Source of the DNA: Pseudovirgaria hyperparasitica | Lineage: Eukaryota > Ascomycota > Dothideomycetes > Acrospermales > Acrospermaceae | NCBI RefSeq assembly: GCF_010093815.1 | Contig: NW_022985549.1 | Coordinates: 3,120,804-3,184,803 of the forward strand | Direction of reading: 5' to 3' | Length of the DNA stretch: 64,000 nucleotides | In this document: positions 33,251 to 45,600 of the stretch, in pieces | Layout of the letters: each line of letters begins with the position of its first letter | Position numbering within the stretch: the first letter of the stretch is position 1 | Notes under the pieces: generated by a model | Seen by the model: only the letters and a program-made list of their open reading frames with translations | The model's database searches: none | Told to the model about the DNA's origin: nothing | Made by a program: the position numbers and the translations under genes

Positions 33251-34641
33251 ATGTACTCGTCCTATTCGGTCACGGTCGTGGGCTGCAGCATAGCCTTTCC
33301 CTTCTTTGCCATCATTGCTGTCGGTTTTCGATTATATGGACGTCGACTGCAACATGTTCCGTGGTTGTCTGACGACTATCTTGTCGTTTCCGCCTTGGTA
33401 GGTGACCATTATAAGCTTGACGTCAGGCGACTGATAATGGCACAGATGTTCGGCATTGCTTTGTGTCTTATCAGCTTGAACGCCGCATTCAATGCCTCCC
33501 TAGGTCAAGACTTGACAGAGATAACGCCGGACCAATATGTGGCTTTCAATAAGGTAGATTTAAGGTGTTCGAGATGCCCCAGCTCTTTGCTAAATTCAAT
33601 AAGCATATATATGCCTTAGTCCTTACTGCCTACACTTCCTTCGGACTAGTGAAACTCTCAGTCCTCTCATTATACAAGCGAATCTTCGCTGTGCCAAAAT
33701 TCCTTCGAGCAGCAAACATCCTCTTCTGTATAATTTCTCTCTGGATAATCGTAACGATCTTCGTACGTGTATCCAACTGATCCTTTCTTTCTGTCTACTC
33801 ACATCCGCAAAGCTAGCAATTTTCTCCGCCTGGCCCATATCCAACTTCTGGTCCCTTGGTGCCGATTATGCATTTGACCATCCACGATTTCTCTTCATCA
33901 ACACCATCCTCGACACTTTTTTCGATGTCATCGTTCTGTCTCTCCCTTTTCCCATAATATGGGGCCTCCAGATGAGTAAGAGTAGGAAGCTACAAGTCAC
34001 AGCGATTTTCTCTTTGGGTTTCTTGTATTTCTCCCCTCGCCCTCCTTTTCCCCTCATTTCGCTATACATGACCTAATACTTCATATAGCTGTGTCGTCTC
34101 CGCTGGCTTACGAATCTATTTCGGTTGGCGTCTTAGTGGCACTGGTGCAAGTACCCAAAACCAAGTCTCCAGTGACAACTTTTCTTGTACGTATGACACA
34201 CAACATACAAGTCCTTCCGTAATACAAGCAGAGAAAAGCTGACCATAATACGCAGACATCGTCATCAACAACGTGATATGGTGCGAAATGGAAGCCTGCT
34301 GCTCCGTCATCGCCGCGTGCCTGCCATGCATGCGGCCTTTTATGAAACCCCTAAAACTCGACTCTTTCAGCCATCTTGTCTCACGACTCCGTTCCTGGTC
34401 GTCGCATTCTCAGAACTCCCGTGGGACCTCCCGCAAACACAGCTCCGGGTCGGATTCTTCCGGGGACGAAGTGCAGCTGACGCCGGTGGGCAGTGTGCGG
34501 AATTTGATTGTCATCAGCAAGGAGACGCAGACAGATCCGGAGAATGTACCAAGCCAAGGCGTGCAGGTTACGCAGCAGTATGCGGTACAGTATAATCCGA
34601 AGTTTCCACAAGAGCATTTCACTGGAGATCACGCTGTCTGA
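33251..34641 (+). CDS. Fungal rhodopsin-domain integral membrane protein, seven-helix
   Basis: Typical of the large Pezizomycotina 'rhodopsin domain' family of seven-helix plasma-membrane proteins of unknown function (related to the membrane part of Pth11-like receptors). The exons 33251-33397, 33446-33553, 33604-33766, 33817-34024, 34089-34186 and 34256-34641 join in phase to 369 aa. Family marks: FRLYGRRL and DDYLVV after helix 1, KLSVLSLYKRIF in helix 3, AWPISNFW in the extracellular loop, DVIVLSLPFPIIWGLQM in helix 5, LRIYF in helix 6 and WCEMEACCSVIAACLP in helix 7. There is no CFEM domain. The Ser-rich cytosolic tail holds many possible phosphorylation sites. One splice junction (intron 2) needs a non-canonical AAG acceptor to restore the expected helix-3 spacing, so the gene may be slightly damaged or my model may be wrong there. 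Confidence 0.85.
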
Positions 34642-36362
34642 CAGTAGTTGATGGGTGGGTGGGAGGCGCGTTGATGTTGACAAGATAAGATGAGGAGATG
34701 TTACTATGGTGGCGAACGATTGGAATGATGGGATGATATCGGAAGAGCTCTGATGACGTCCGCCGTTCATTGTCGTGAAGGATTATGTCTTAAGGATTAT
34801 ATAGTCCTTTTTTGTATATTGATGTCCTTGGCCGTTATCACGGCTTTTCTATGTATAATATATGACTCTTATGTTGCAGTGCCTATCGATCCATGGTCAA
34901 TTTCTGCTACACCAAGCTGTTTACTAATTACTGCATCCATTATCACAATAGCCTCGTATCCTCATTTTACAACGATTACCTTTCTTGAACTGGCTGAACT
35001 GGTATTCATTTTCGAAATAAGTACGTACATATTTCTACAGGTCTACGACTAGACATCTGTTTCTCGAGTCTGTTCTGAGTGTTCCCTATACATAATTTTC
35101 TGCTCTCTACTAGTCCAAGTATCATTTATCATGACCTTCTGATTGATATATATACATATATCATAATCCAAGACCTGGACTAGTGTCTATTTAGTCATCT
35201 GTCACTCTTTGACCGCCTGCTAGATGCACCACTAATATATTACAGAAAGAACTGCTCCTACTACAGATTAGCACACTAGCTTGTGCGTGCGTAGCTTATG
35301 ACGTCCTCGTGTATAGAATTGCGACTTACATTGACATGATATATTTACGTGTAGATATGAATATACGCAGCTACACATGCATGCACCTACATCCGCTGTG
35401 GTTCTGGCGCTACATGAGTGTTGTTCTGTTACGTGATGACTGACTGCGTGGTCAAATAGAAAGTTCGCAAAATCATGGGGCGTGGACAGAATGAGACATG
35501 TGGTGCTTTGGAGGATAAATTAACATAGAAGTTTGAATATTGTTATGCCATGAACGAGGCCAGGCTATAGATGACATGCGGGCACAACAACCCCTTGAAC
35601 TCTTCGCGTTCTCATCTCGCGAACGCTCAGAATTGTAGAGTTGTAAGTTTCCAGGATACGTACCATCGAACATCCTAAATCTGGTTTCTTCGCAGCCTAA
35701 TAGATCATTATCAGAACTGGCTGCTTACCTTCCAGACACGCACATACACACAGCCCGCGGCTCATAGCGCGCCACTCTGCACTACAGACTGCGCGGCGCT
35801 CCAGCTCCGTGCCCAATGCACCAACATCCGGCACACGAGTGAAATACATGATATACCCATCCCCTCCACTATCCTTAAGCATGGATTCGTGCACAAGTAT
35901 GCCGAGAAGGCGTTGATGGTGAATGATCTGGCATGCGCGAACTGTATAATAATCCGGTGTGCAGTCATGTAACAGGAGCGAAAAGAGAGTGTAGCGCGAT
36001 ATAGATCGCGCGATTTGCTATGTAGGTTGGAGACGTGGATTGTGACACGCAGCAAAATGGGCCGGCGCCAGATGAGTGTGGTGGTGCGGTGAGGGCGCCA
36101 CGAACAGGTCTTCTGAAGTTATGAGTTGGTAAAACAAACTTGTTTGAGGTTCGAGCGATGGTACTGTGTTGGATGATTAGTACTCCTCAAAACCGAGGTT
36201 GAACATTGCTTGTACGTGCTCGCCGAGGTCTGCCAATGTCCAGTGTGAAAAGGGGTGCGTAAAAGGGAAGCTACCGTACCTCAAACAGACTCAACAATAG
36301 CAAGCGTTGGGTCAATGGATACGACTGACAGCACAATCGCTACACTGTACTCGGCGAAGACT
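34642..36362. other. Intergenic with possible membrane-protein remnant
   Basis: Between two 3' ends (rhodopsin-domain gene and VPS34). It contains one notable ORF at 34753-35052 (own entry). The remainder has only short unsupported ORFs and a TATA-rich patch near 35146. Confidence 0.45.
34753..35052 (+). pseudogene. Possible remnant of a fungal multi-pass membrane protein
   Basis: A 99-codon ORF with two hydrophobic stretches (about residues 18-42 and 56-72), with VPIDPWSISATPSCLL between them. That phrase resembles the 'DP-SIA' loop of fungal DUF3433-type membrane proteins, but the match is from memory and weak. No flanking exons were found, so if the relation is real this is a fragment. 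It could equally be a chance ORF in AT-rich sequence. Confidence 0.25.
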
Positions 36363-39216
36363 TCACGCTCTCCAGTGTTGAACAAGACCATGCAGACGGT
36401 CAATCACAACTGGCATCATGGCGCCCTGACTGTCCAAGATCAACGCCTCGAAATGTCTGATAGCCTCTTCTTCGCTCAAGTCAAGCATCATCCGCTCTTG
36501 CACCTTCCACACAGCCTTATCCGGCTCGATCCTGATATCGGGCACATTGGCCTCCCTCATTAGAGCAAAAAGATTAAGAATGAGGTTCGCTGATTTTCGC
36601 AGCGTTGTATACGCTGTATAGCAATGTTCGCGGAACTGTCGGTATTGTTGAGATTGCGGACCTCCCATGCCATCGATCATCTCTTTCGACAATTTCATCA
36701 GTGGGGCGAATGGTTTTGGATCACGGCCAAGAATGTAGCCGAAATCGGCATGGAAGAAGTGACCATCTGGGGTAAGCAGAAGATTTTCGAGATGGCGATC
36801 ACCGACACCAAGAAGGTATGTGATAACACAGTAGCCAGCGCATGATTTGACGTAGGTGTCCATTGCTTCTCTACGAACGCCATGTGGGGCCGTTTCGTCT
36901 GGGTTGTTTGCGCGGAGATAGTTGAGAAGAGAACCCTTATACTTCGCACTTGCACCAGCTATGGATGACGAAGGAATAAACTGCAGGGCGCCAGCGAAAG
37001 CGCCCGTCGCAAGGATGCGGTACGGTGTGAGCTTGAGATCAAGATTCTCTTTCTGGAGGAGTCGGTCCATAAGTGTGATGATTTGCATGACGAGTTGATC
37101 TTGTCTTAGATCATCTCCAGTTTTGAAAATGATGGGATATTTTGCTCCGGTGGTAGTCCGAAGAGTAATTTGTAAAGGTAACATGGAAGACTTGAAAACG
37201 CTGCATTCCTCTGGAAAGCAGCCATTTATGGATATCGAGGGATCCAGAGGCAATGGTATAGGAGGATCGATGTGAAGAAGCTCATTCTTCGGATCTGCTA
37301 GGAACTTCTTTAAGCGCTCGATCTTACCAGGGCGGTCTTCACGAGAGGTCTTGATCTCGCGCGAAGCTTTGGTGAGAATCGTGATGAATTCTGCTTGTCG
37401 CAAAAGCGTTTTCCGTCTTTGCGGGCCATCCGGTGTATTGTTCAGCGAAGTCATGAAGTCGAACTCAACCTTAGCAAACAACTTGCGGTGTTCGGGACCT
37501 TGTTCCGCGCTGTAGTCATCACATTCAACCATGAGATACCAGTGCAAGTAATTACCCAGCATAAGGTTATTTGCTGCTCGAGTGACTAAAAACTGGGCCA
37601 GTGATGAGTCGTTCTCAGGACTGTCTTCGGTGTCACAGGCGATGGTCTCATATTTCAGGGCTTGAACAAGTTGTAGAAGATACACAAGCAACTCATCATC
37701 ATCTGACTTCTTTAGTCGGTCAACAGCGTAAGCGCGAACGGCAGGGTTCGTGAAGGATGGACCCAAGAGCTCAAGAGCGTCGTCCACAGCAATCTCAGTC
37801 CATTTTGGTAGCATTTGTACTGCTTGTCGAGCTTCGTTTTGATCGTTCCAGGCGACGGATTTCACAAACTTTGTCAAGGCCCTCTTGTCACGAGTGAGAT
37901 GATGACGGAACTTCCACACCAGATCTTTCTCATCTGAGATCAACTCGTGCGTCGGACCGTAAGCCATGATCACATTGAGCTCGTCACGGATCTTCGCGTT
38001 TGGTTTTAGATCGCGATCTAGCGCTCCTGTCCGGTGACTTCGTATCAATCTTCTGTGCTTGCTCTCAGCTGGATTGTCCCTCATACCGACTTCTGGGTCA
38101 TAGATGCGAATAAGGCGCCCAGAGTCGCCATCGCCAAAGGCCTCCCCATCTACGTTGATGCCAGGCCCAAACGAAACCTCTGGAGGTGGCTTTAAACGAA
38201 CTTCAGAGTTACTCCCACCGCTATGGAGCATACTAGATATTGGAGGCGCTGGATACTCCGTGTCCGTGAATACAATAGGGTGATCGAAACGTGGGAACTC
38301 TATGTGCAGGTAGAACTGTTCCTCGTCATTCTGGTCGTTGTTCGTGGTATCAGCGTGCTGCAGCCGATCCGTATGACTGCCGTTCGAATCATGTTGCCGT
38401 CTTGGAGTATCAGTCAGGATGCTCCGCTCAAGTCTCTCAATCTTCCTGAAAACCATTTGATCCAGCCATTTTGACTCCGGAATTTCACCCATCTCATGCT
38501 TTTTCACTAGCGCTTCCAGCCTCACCATCTCCGCAACACGCTCATCCACTGTCTCCACCTTGGTCTTCTCGCCTCTCCGCCCCCGCACGGGAGGTAGTAT
38601 CCATGGTGTACTTGTCTCCGACAGGCCATCAGCTGCTCTATGACGATGCAGGCGACATCGTTGCCGACCTTTCTGTAGAGTGTTGTCTTTGTCGAATAGA
38701 GGGACTGTCGTACCACCAAATGGTATTGCATGAAATTGCGAATCATTTGCGCCGATAGGGGATAGGTCCCAGACGGTGATAGCGAGCTGGGCATTTAGAG
38801 GGAGACTCGAATAGGGCATGGGCAAACTTAGCCATTCGTTCCATATTCGAGCAGTCTTAAAGTGTTTGTATGCGGTTTGAACAGGCACGGTCAGAGGTTT
38901 GCTGTCGGCCCAGATTTGAGCTGTAACATAGAGCTCGAAATGAGGACTATACATCGTGAGTACTTTGGATGTTGCCCAAGTCTGTATGAGGACTGACTTG
39001 GTATTCGATCCGAGATGTCGAAGTTCAGCATTCTTGAGTAGTATAGAGTAGGGTATGGGTTTCTGATGGCCGTCCAAAGTATTGCTGCACTGGTCAGCGA
39101 ACACTGATCGGGCGCAAAGCCGGCGGGGCAGCTCGTTTGACACGGCCAAATACGGACATTCTCACATTTACGGGCAGATCCAAGACAGAAGAGGTGGCGA
39201 AGGAGAATGGCTCCAT
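36363..39216 (-). CDS. VPS34: Phosphatidylinositol 3-kinase VPS34 (class III)
   Basis: The class III PI3-kinase makes PI3P on endosomes and autophagosome membranes, in complexes with Vps15 and Vps30/Atg6. The exons 39216-39154 and 39089-36363 join in phase across a 64-bp intron (GTATTT...GACCAG), giving 929 aa, the usual length. The start MEPFSFATSSVLDLP matches the family N-terminus. Domains: C2 (about 25-240, with WNEWLSLP and LAITVWDLSP), helical PIK domain (about 370-570), and kinase domain (about 620-929). Catalytic motifs are intact: FKTGDDLRQDQL with the ATP-binding region, GDRHLENLLL (784-793) in the catalytic loop and ADFGYILG (from about 802) in the activation loop. The C-terminal helix ends LVQHWRA. 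The gene is divergent from NSE4. Confidence 0.97.
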
Positions 39217-39742
39217 GCGGTAGCCCTTTTGGCCCGCCATCTGAGAAGATTTTGAGGAAGTAGATAATAGCTATGAGGGTATACTGTACAGGCTGGCTGG
39301 GCGTCTTCAAGCTAAGCCCTAAAGGGTAGGTCCAGGCCTACCAGGTGGCATGCAGGTCATCAGTTATTTGAGCCTAGCGCAACACGAACATGCCCCCATG
39401 GGACGCGTCCAAACAATCGCGACAACCCACCTAACATTTCATCTGGCAACATCCCCCTGTTCAGCATCTCAATCTTTGCGCACGTCCACACTCGTTCTCA
39501 TCCTGTCGTCGCGGCAATCAGATGGTCTCGACAAGGTTTCATTACGCGCCGAAGTCCTCAGCAGTTGAACACTAATAGACTCATAATCTACGAACACGCG
39601 CCGCTCCAGAAGCCATACTCGTTCTGTCGCGATACATAGCGGATATACTCATCAGAGAGAAGCCTTAGCTTTGCTGAATCTGGAAAGCGCAATAGGTGGC
39701 TCGTCTGTCGCAAGTCGCATCTTTCGTCGTGAAGCTGTCGAC
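39217..39742. promoter_or_regulatory. Divergent promoter VPS34 / NSE4 with MCB-like site
   Basis: A 526-bp region lies between opposed starts. A GGACGCGTCC palindrome at 39401-39410 contains ACGCGT, the MluI cell-cycle box bound by MBF in yeasts. A related ACGCG occurs near 39543. Such a site would suit S-phase expression of NSE4. A six-base site is expected about once every 4 kb by chance. Confidence 0.35.
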
Positions 39743-41241
39743 ATGGCCCGACTGAATACAGCCGTTCCAAGCTCCTCGCGAGCGTCATCATTATACCCAA
39801 CGACTCCAGTTCCAGAGGACACAGACAGCGAGCGACGCGTATTCAGCCCACCCACCGGCTCGGACAAAGAAAATCAAAGCTTCGCCGATCCAGACGAAGA
39901 CGAAACAAGGTCGAGAGGGAAGCGCAAGGCTGTGGCCGGTTCGTCACGCCGTCCTCGCGACATGCCACAAGAATCACGGCCATCTCTGACTGAAAGAAAT
40001 GACACGCCTATAGCGAGCAGAGTCCCGGAAGAGCTGCTATTCTACGACCCTGATCAGAATGCAAGGAAGAGGCAAAAGCTCCGCAAAGAGATGCGAGAGA
40101 ATGAGCGTGCCTTGAAACGTAAGTAGTCGCTGCCATGTAAGATAGAGCATATGTTGATTATTCGACTAGATCAAAAGGAGACACTCATCCAACCAGGGGG
40201 CGAAGTTGAACTTCTGCGACGCCTCGAGCACGCAGACTACTTGATGAATAAAGTGCGACAAACTGCCGATGCAACAATCGACTCGCAATTTCTCGTGGAC
40301 GCTGGAGACATTGCATTAAAAAAAGCAACAGCTATCGTGAACGGCGACAAAGCTACGACGATAGACACGGACGAATTTGTCTCTAAGTGCAAGATATTTA
40401 TGCGCAATGCTGGCTTTGAATCTGATAACGAGGCGTCGGCAAGCACGCAGCGCAGGCGGCAGCGTCCCAGGGAGCACGACGATGTCGACGAAGATGATGA
40501 CCGCGAGCGCGAGGACCTCAATTGGGCTCATCTTGGACACTTTGCTTGCTTTCCAGCGAACTCAAGGCCTCCCCTCCCTGGCTTTCTTCTTGGACCTTTG
40601 TCGGTTCAGAAGAGGATTCGACAAGTAACGCAAAGACAACCTCGCCAGCAGAGGAGGAATGTTACAGAAGTCCGACCAGAGCAACTTCAAGCGTCCGATC
40701 TGGAGAAAGCAGAGACAGCCAACGTAACGGCAATGTGCCAGCAGATCAGCAAGATCCTGAACAAACATATCGACGAAAAGTCTGATCAACTCGAGGAAGT
40801 ATGGGGAGACGCCACAAGCGAAGAGCAAGATGAGCTGCTACGCAAACATCGCTTAGCTTTGACGGAAGAATCGGAAACGACTGAAGGCGGTCAACCGGCC
40901 ATGTCCTTATTCGACTGCGTCATCAACCCAAAGTCTTTTGGACAGACTGTGGAAAATTTGTTCTATGTATCTTTCTTGATTAAGGAGAGCGATGTTCAGA
41001 TTGAGTACGATACGGATGGCTTGCCTGTGCTAAGTGAGTCTGAACACTGTGATAGTGTGCAAGAATGATGAACTAACATCTTAATGCAGTACCACGAAAA
41101 GAGAAGCTCTCCGAAGAAGAGCGAGCGAAGGGACAGCGTTCCAAGCGACAAGCTATCATCAGCATTGATTACGCCACATGGAAACAATTAATTACAGCTC
41201 TCGATATCAAAAAGCCTCTCATTCCTCATCGAGAAGAGTAA
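39743..41241 (+). CDS. NSE4: Nse4, kleisin subunit of the SMC5/6 complex
   Basis: Nse4 is the kleisin that bridges the Smc5 and Smc6 heads and carries Nse1/Nse3; the complex acts in DNA repair and replication. The exons 39743-40118, 40170-41033 and 41090-41241 join in phase, giving 463 aa. The N-terminal kleisin helix region begins about residue 125 (HQKETLIQPG, then ELLRRLEHADYLMNKVRQTADATIDS). The middle has NWAHLG and an FLLGPL segment. The C-terminal winged-helix signature is very clear: SLFDCVINPKSFGQTVENLF followed by YVSFLI. The first 100 residues are disordered. I chose ATG 39743 because the upstream frame opens only with TTG. Confidence 0.93.
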
Positions 41242-42629
41242 CCACAGGCGCCCCCGTTGCCAATGATTAATCATGTCTAGGTCACGAATGCTCTGTCTTG
41301 AAGTTACATTTCAGCATTTCTGTCTTTACAGCTCGGTATCACCAGCCATTATACCCATTTCGGCTTGTCATTTCGAGTGCATTTATTGTATATATTCGGA
41401 GTTTCTTTGGGAGTGAGTCTTCAGAGGATACCTTAGACTGTGGAGCTTTGGCTTTGCGCTATACGTTACTGGGCAAGGGCTATATTATGCCTTTCGGGAC
41501 AATAAACTCTGTACCTAATTAGAGCAATCGGTCCAGGAACCGTGAGATTCCTCTCTAATCGATAATCACTCGAACCGAACATCGTGAGCACTGGATCACG
41601 ACTGTCTAAAGATATACCCGACCGTTGCTTAGCGTACCCGATATTTCTGCAGTGGTACTGAGACTTACTAAGTGACACTTTGCAATTGCAATATGCGTTC
41701 TGAACGGCTATAGTTTCTGTCTGTAGCTCATGGTGTACTAATATGATCATTATACACATCAATTTGATGGATGAGATCAAACCAGATCTGGGTTGGTTCA
41801 ATGCTACACTTATAGCGAATCGTACACAAAGTACCCGCTAAAAGAGTCTTGAAAATCATCTAGATATGGGATCGGGCCTTGATATTTACACACTCAGGGC
41901 ACTTTGCACAAATGTCGATGTTGAAGGACATGTTTTTATTGACAGATGCTTACGAGCGCGGACTGGAACTAAAATAGCGTAGGTGGGCAAGTAACGCAAT
42001 CTGGCCGGCGGCGTTGTCGCAAGAAGCGCCCAGGAATGATGAAGATCGAGGATCGGGCCTTCTTGTGAAGAACAACTAAGGAATTCCTCGCCCCTGCCGA
42101 CGAACGGCTGACTACTGATCCCGCACGCACGAGGGTTCGTGTGTTTGTTGTGGGTTTTATATCTGGTTGCCGCCGTTTCACCAATCCGCAATTCTTTGTT
42201 GTGAAGTCTCTTTGAGGTCCTTCCAAAGCCCTTTGACGCGTCGTAGGATTGCGCTAACGATCACCGCGAGCGACCACTGAGACTGCGCGTCTGGAACTCT
42301 CAGTATTCTTATACCTTCCTGTTACTTTCCCCGCTTCAACATCCCGGATCACGATCAGCATTCAGATACAACAGGTCTATTGACCATAGAGCCACTCCTT
42401 AGGTTCCTTCTTTACCATCTCAATCCCGCGCTACTGTCGACTGCAGCGGGCTGTACGCGCCTCGCCAATCTCCGTTACCCTAATAAGCAGAACTCTAGAA
42501 CACACGTCATTTACCCCCTTCCGACGCAGCTTCAATCGCTTCGGACACCTCCTGTTCACGACCAAGACGCTCGATTCATTGTCTGAAAACACATATGGAG
42601 TGCTAAGGTGTCTATGAGAGTGCGACACG
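41242..42629. other. Intergenic; promoter of ApsA/Num1 at right end
   Basis: The left part shows nothing. The right part, upstream of the ApsA/Num1 start, has CCAAT at 42181-42185 and ACGCGT at 42236-42241. No ORF is convincing. Confidence 0.45.
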
Positions 42630-45600
42630 ATGGCGTCGACCGCTAATCAGGGCCCGATCGCCCACAACAACGATCCATTCGTATCAAATCCGACAGACAC
42701 CCATAGGCATCGCTACGCTGCATTCGATGCTAGCTCATTTTCCCTCTATACGAACGGGTCGACCTCACAGGCGAAACGCGCCTTGGAGGCACATCTGGCT
42801 GAAACTGAGAGGAGACTTCAAGAAACATCACAACTTGGTACCGTGCTGGTACAGCAACGGAAGGAACTTGGTGACAGATTGAAAGAGGTAGAGCAGCAAG
42901 CAGATGAGAATGAGATTGGACCCGAGCTACGCAAGAAGCTTGTTGAACTTGAACGCGAGTGCAATGAAGTTAGCAAAGATACCGCTCGAACTTTTGTGCC
43001 CAAGTCCAGAGTTCCAAGTGGCGAGACGGATGCACATACTGGGGGTGCCACTGTATTTTCCAACGACGCCACCCCATCCCCTTCGAAAATAACGGCACCA
43101 TCGTCACGAAAGCAACGGAATCAGCATGCCAGTCGGGTTCATGATATCAAGCTTGCGACTGAGATAAGTAGTTCGCTACTACAGCAGCTCAGGGAGTTGC
43201 AGGCTGTTCTTGCAGAGAAAGATGACACTCTCCGGACCATCGATACAGAGAAGTCCAAGCTTGAGGTTGAAGTTGAAGGTCTCAACCAACGACTACGGGC
43301 CATGGATGAAAGCGAACAACGATACAAGGACGAAAACTGGAGTCTTGAGACACAGGTGCATGACTACATCACGACTTCGAAAGAATCTGCCGATCGCGAA
43401 CAAAGGCTCTCCCTGACACTGAATTCAATCAAATCAGAGAAATCATCTCTGGAGCGAGAATTAGAAGAATTGAAACAAGCTCATTCCAAACTTTTTGACG
43501 ACCAGCATTCGTCGCGGAAACAACACGAATCGGAGTTGACAACTCTGCGACGCAATGTGTCAGTCGGCGAGTCTGAGCGCCTTGCTTTACAGCGCAAGAT
43601 TGAGGAGCTGACGAGTCAAAATCAAGAACTTGCGCGAGCAGTCTCGTATAGGCTAAGAGCAGACGAACAAGCAGCTGGCAGAGATTCAACATCCGAGACG
43701 GAGGATGTGGATGTAGAACACACTACACCTGATCATTCCCCGCCTCCGTCCCCAAGCAAAGCCACTCCTCGGCACGGCCAGCTGGAACATGAGACTTTGA
43801 AGAGCTCCCTATCACACGCCCACCGCATGATCCAACAGCTCAAGAACAATATTCATCGGGAGAAGACCGAGAAAATGGAACTGAAGCGTTTATTACAAGG
43901 CACGCGAGATGAACTTGACCAGAGGACGGCGACCGACAGTGCCAGCAAAAGACGAAAAGGCAAAGACGCTGAGGTGTTCAAGAAACCCGCCCGTCCCGAT
44001 CGCCTGGGTGTACAAAGAAATAGCAGAGAGGAGATCTACGTCGATGAGCCAGATTGGGAAGATCACGATGGTCAAGATTCGCCAACCCGACGAAGAGTCT
44101 CCAAGACTATGGCTGGAACATATCCATCCACTGACACAGGTACTGACGCCTTCGAGACAGCCACTGAAACGTCGGATGAGTTCGAGACAGCCAACGAACT
44201 CGAAGGCGCGGCTACCGAAACTGATGCCTTTCACACTGGAGCGGAGACTCTTGATGGAGACAGTAGCGATGATTTGACCGAGACAGAGGGCACGACTACC
44301 GCAGGTACTGTACGCCATAAAAGACCTGGCGCCGCTCCTCTTACATCTGGACGCCCTGGCGATAGGAGCTCATACATGAGCACAGCTTCGACATCCGCAG
44401 ATGAACCTGACCAATATTCAGAAGTCAAGACTCCTGTCCAATCCACTCAACCCAAATACCGGCTTAAGATAAATCGCCGTGGTTCGCGAAAAACCACACC
44501 GAACAGGTCCAGTGATGACGCAGTCAACAGCCCTGCGAGTTTCAAAGATTCTCCTGCCAGCTTTATCAGTACTGGCAGTCAACAGGGTGCACCCGCTGGA
44601 CAAAGCCTGTTTGCTGAACTAGGGGACCTGAGCGCCGAGGAAAGTGAAGACGACGATGTCCTAGGTCCAGATGCAACCCCAAGCCGCTCCACAATCATTT
44701 CCCCAGAATCTTCTCAGGAGAATTTGAGAAAGTCCGTAGTTGAGACAAGCCGGTCCGCCAGCGTGGCGCCAAAAGTGGCTATGGTGGACTCTGCGATGAT
44801 GACCGACTCTGGGGAGACTGAAAGGGGTGGTATCATATCCAACGCTACTAGTGCTGTAGGCGCAGCTATTGCTGGGGGAGTCGGGTTCGCTCTAGGACGA
44901 GGCTCTGAAAACAAGACTGAGGATGCATCTCGCGTGATGGAGCCCATAATGGCAGATCAAGAAGAGATAGTTGTGCTAGACATGGAGCCCACCGCTTTGA
45001 GGATCTCCTCGATCAGTTCTCAGAGTTCTAAGCCATTGGCTCCAGTTGTGCATCCTAATGCAGCTCTACAACACACAATCTCAAACGTTCGATCCCTCCA
45101 GACCGAGCCTATCGAGGCGCCAAAGACACAACCATCTCCACTAGGGATATCTCAGGTATCAGCAGGTCAGCAAATCGAGCCTACAGCCACTAAATCTGTT
45201 CCACTCGGAATGTCATCTATACAACCATATCATGAATCTGCTCCATCGCAGCAGAGCGAGAGGTTCCTACCACCAAGTCCTGTGAATCACAATGCGCCGC
45301 AAACAGACGGTATTGAAGAATCCCGGTCCATGGCTATTTCTTCAGTTCACACCATGTCAGAAGTGCAACCAAGAGCGAATCCAGCCGTTGAACTACCAGC
45401 TGCCAGCCAGAACAGTGCAAACGTGGGCCCTGTTGCAGTTCCCATCGAATTCATCGACAAGCCATCTTTATCCTTTTCGACTATTGCTTCACAGCACGTT
45501 GAACCTGTCAATTCTACTCGGTCATCTAAGGTCATTAGCGGCGGGGCTACTACTACTTCAGTTGTGGGCGTTGGTACTGCTGGGGCCCTGTTAGGTGCTG

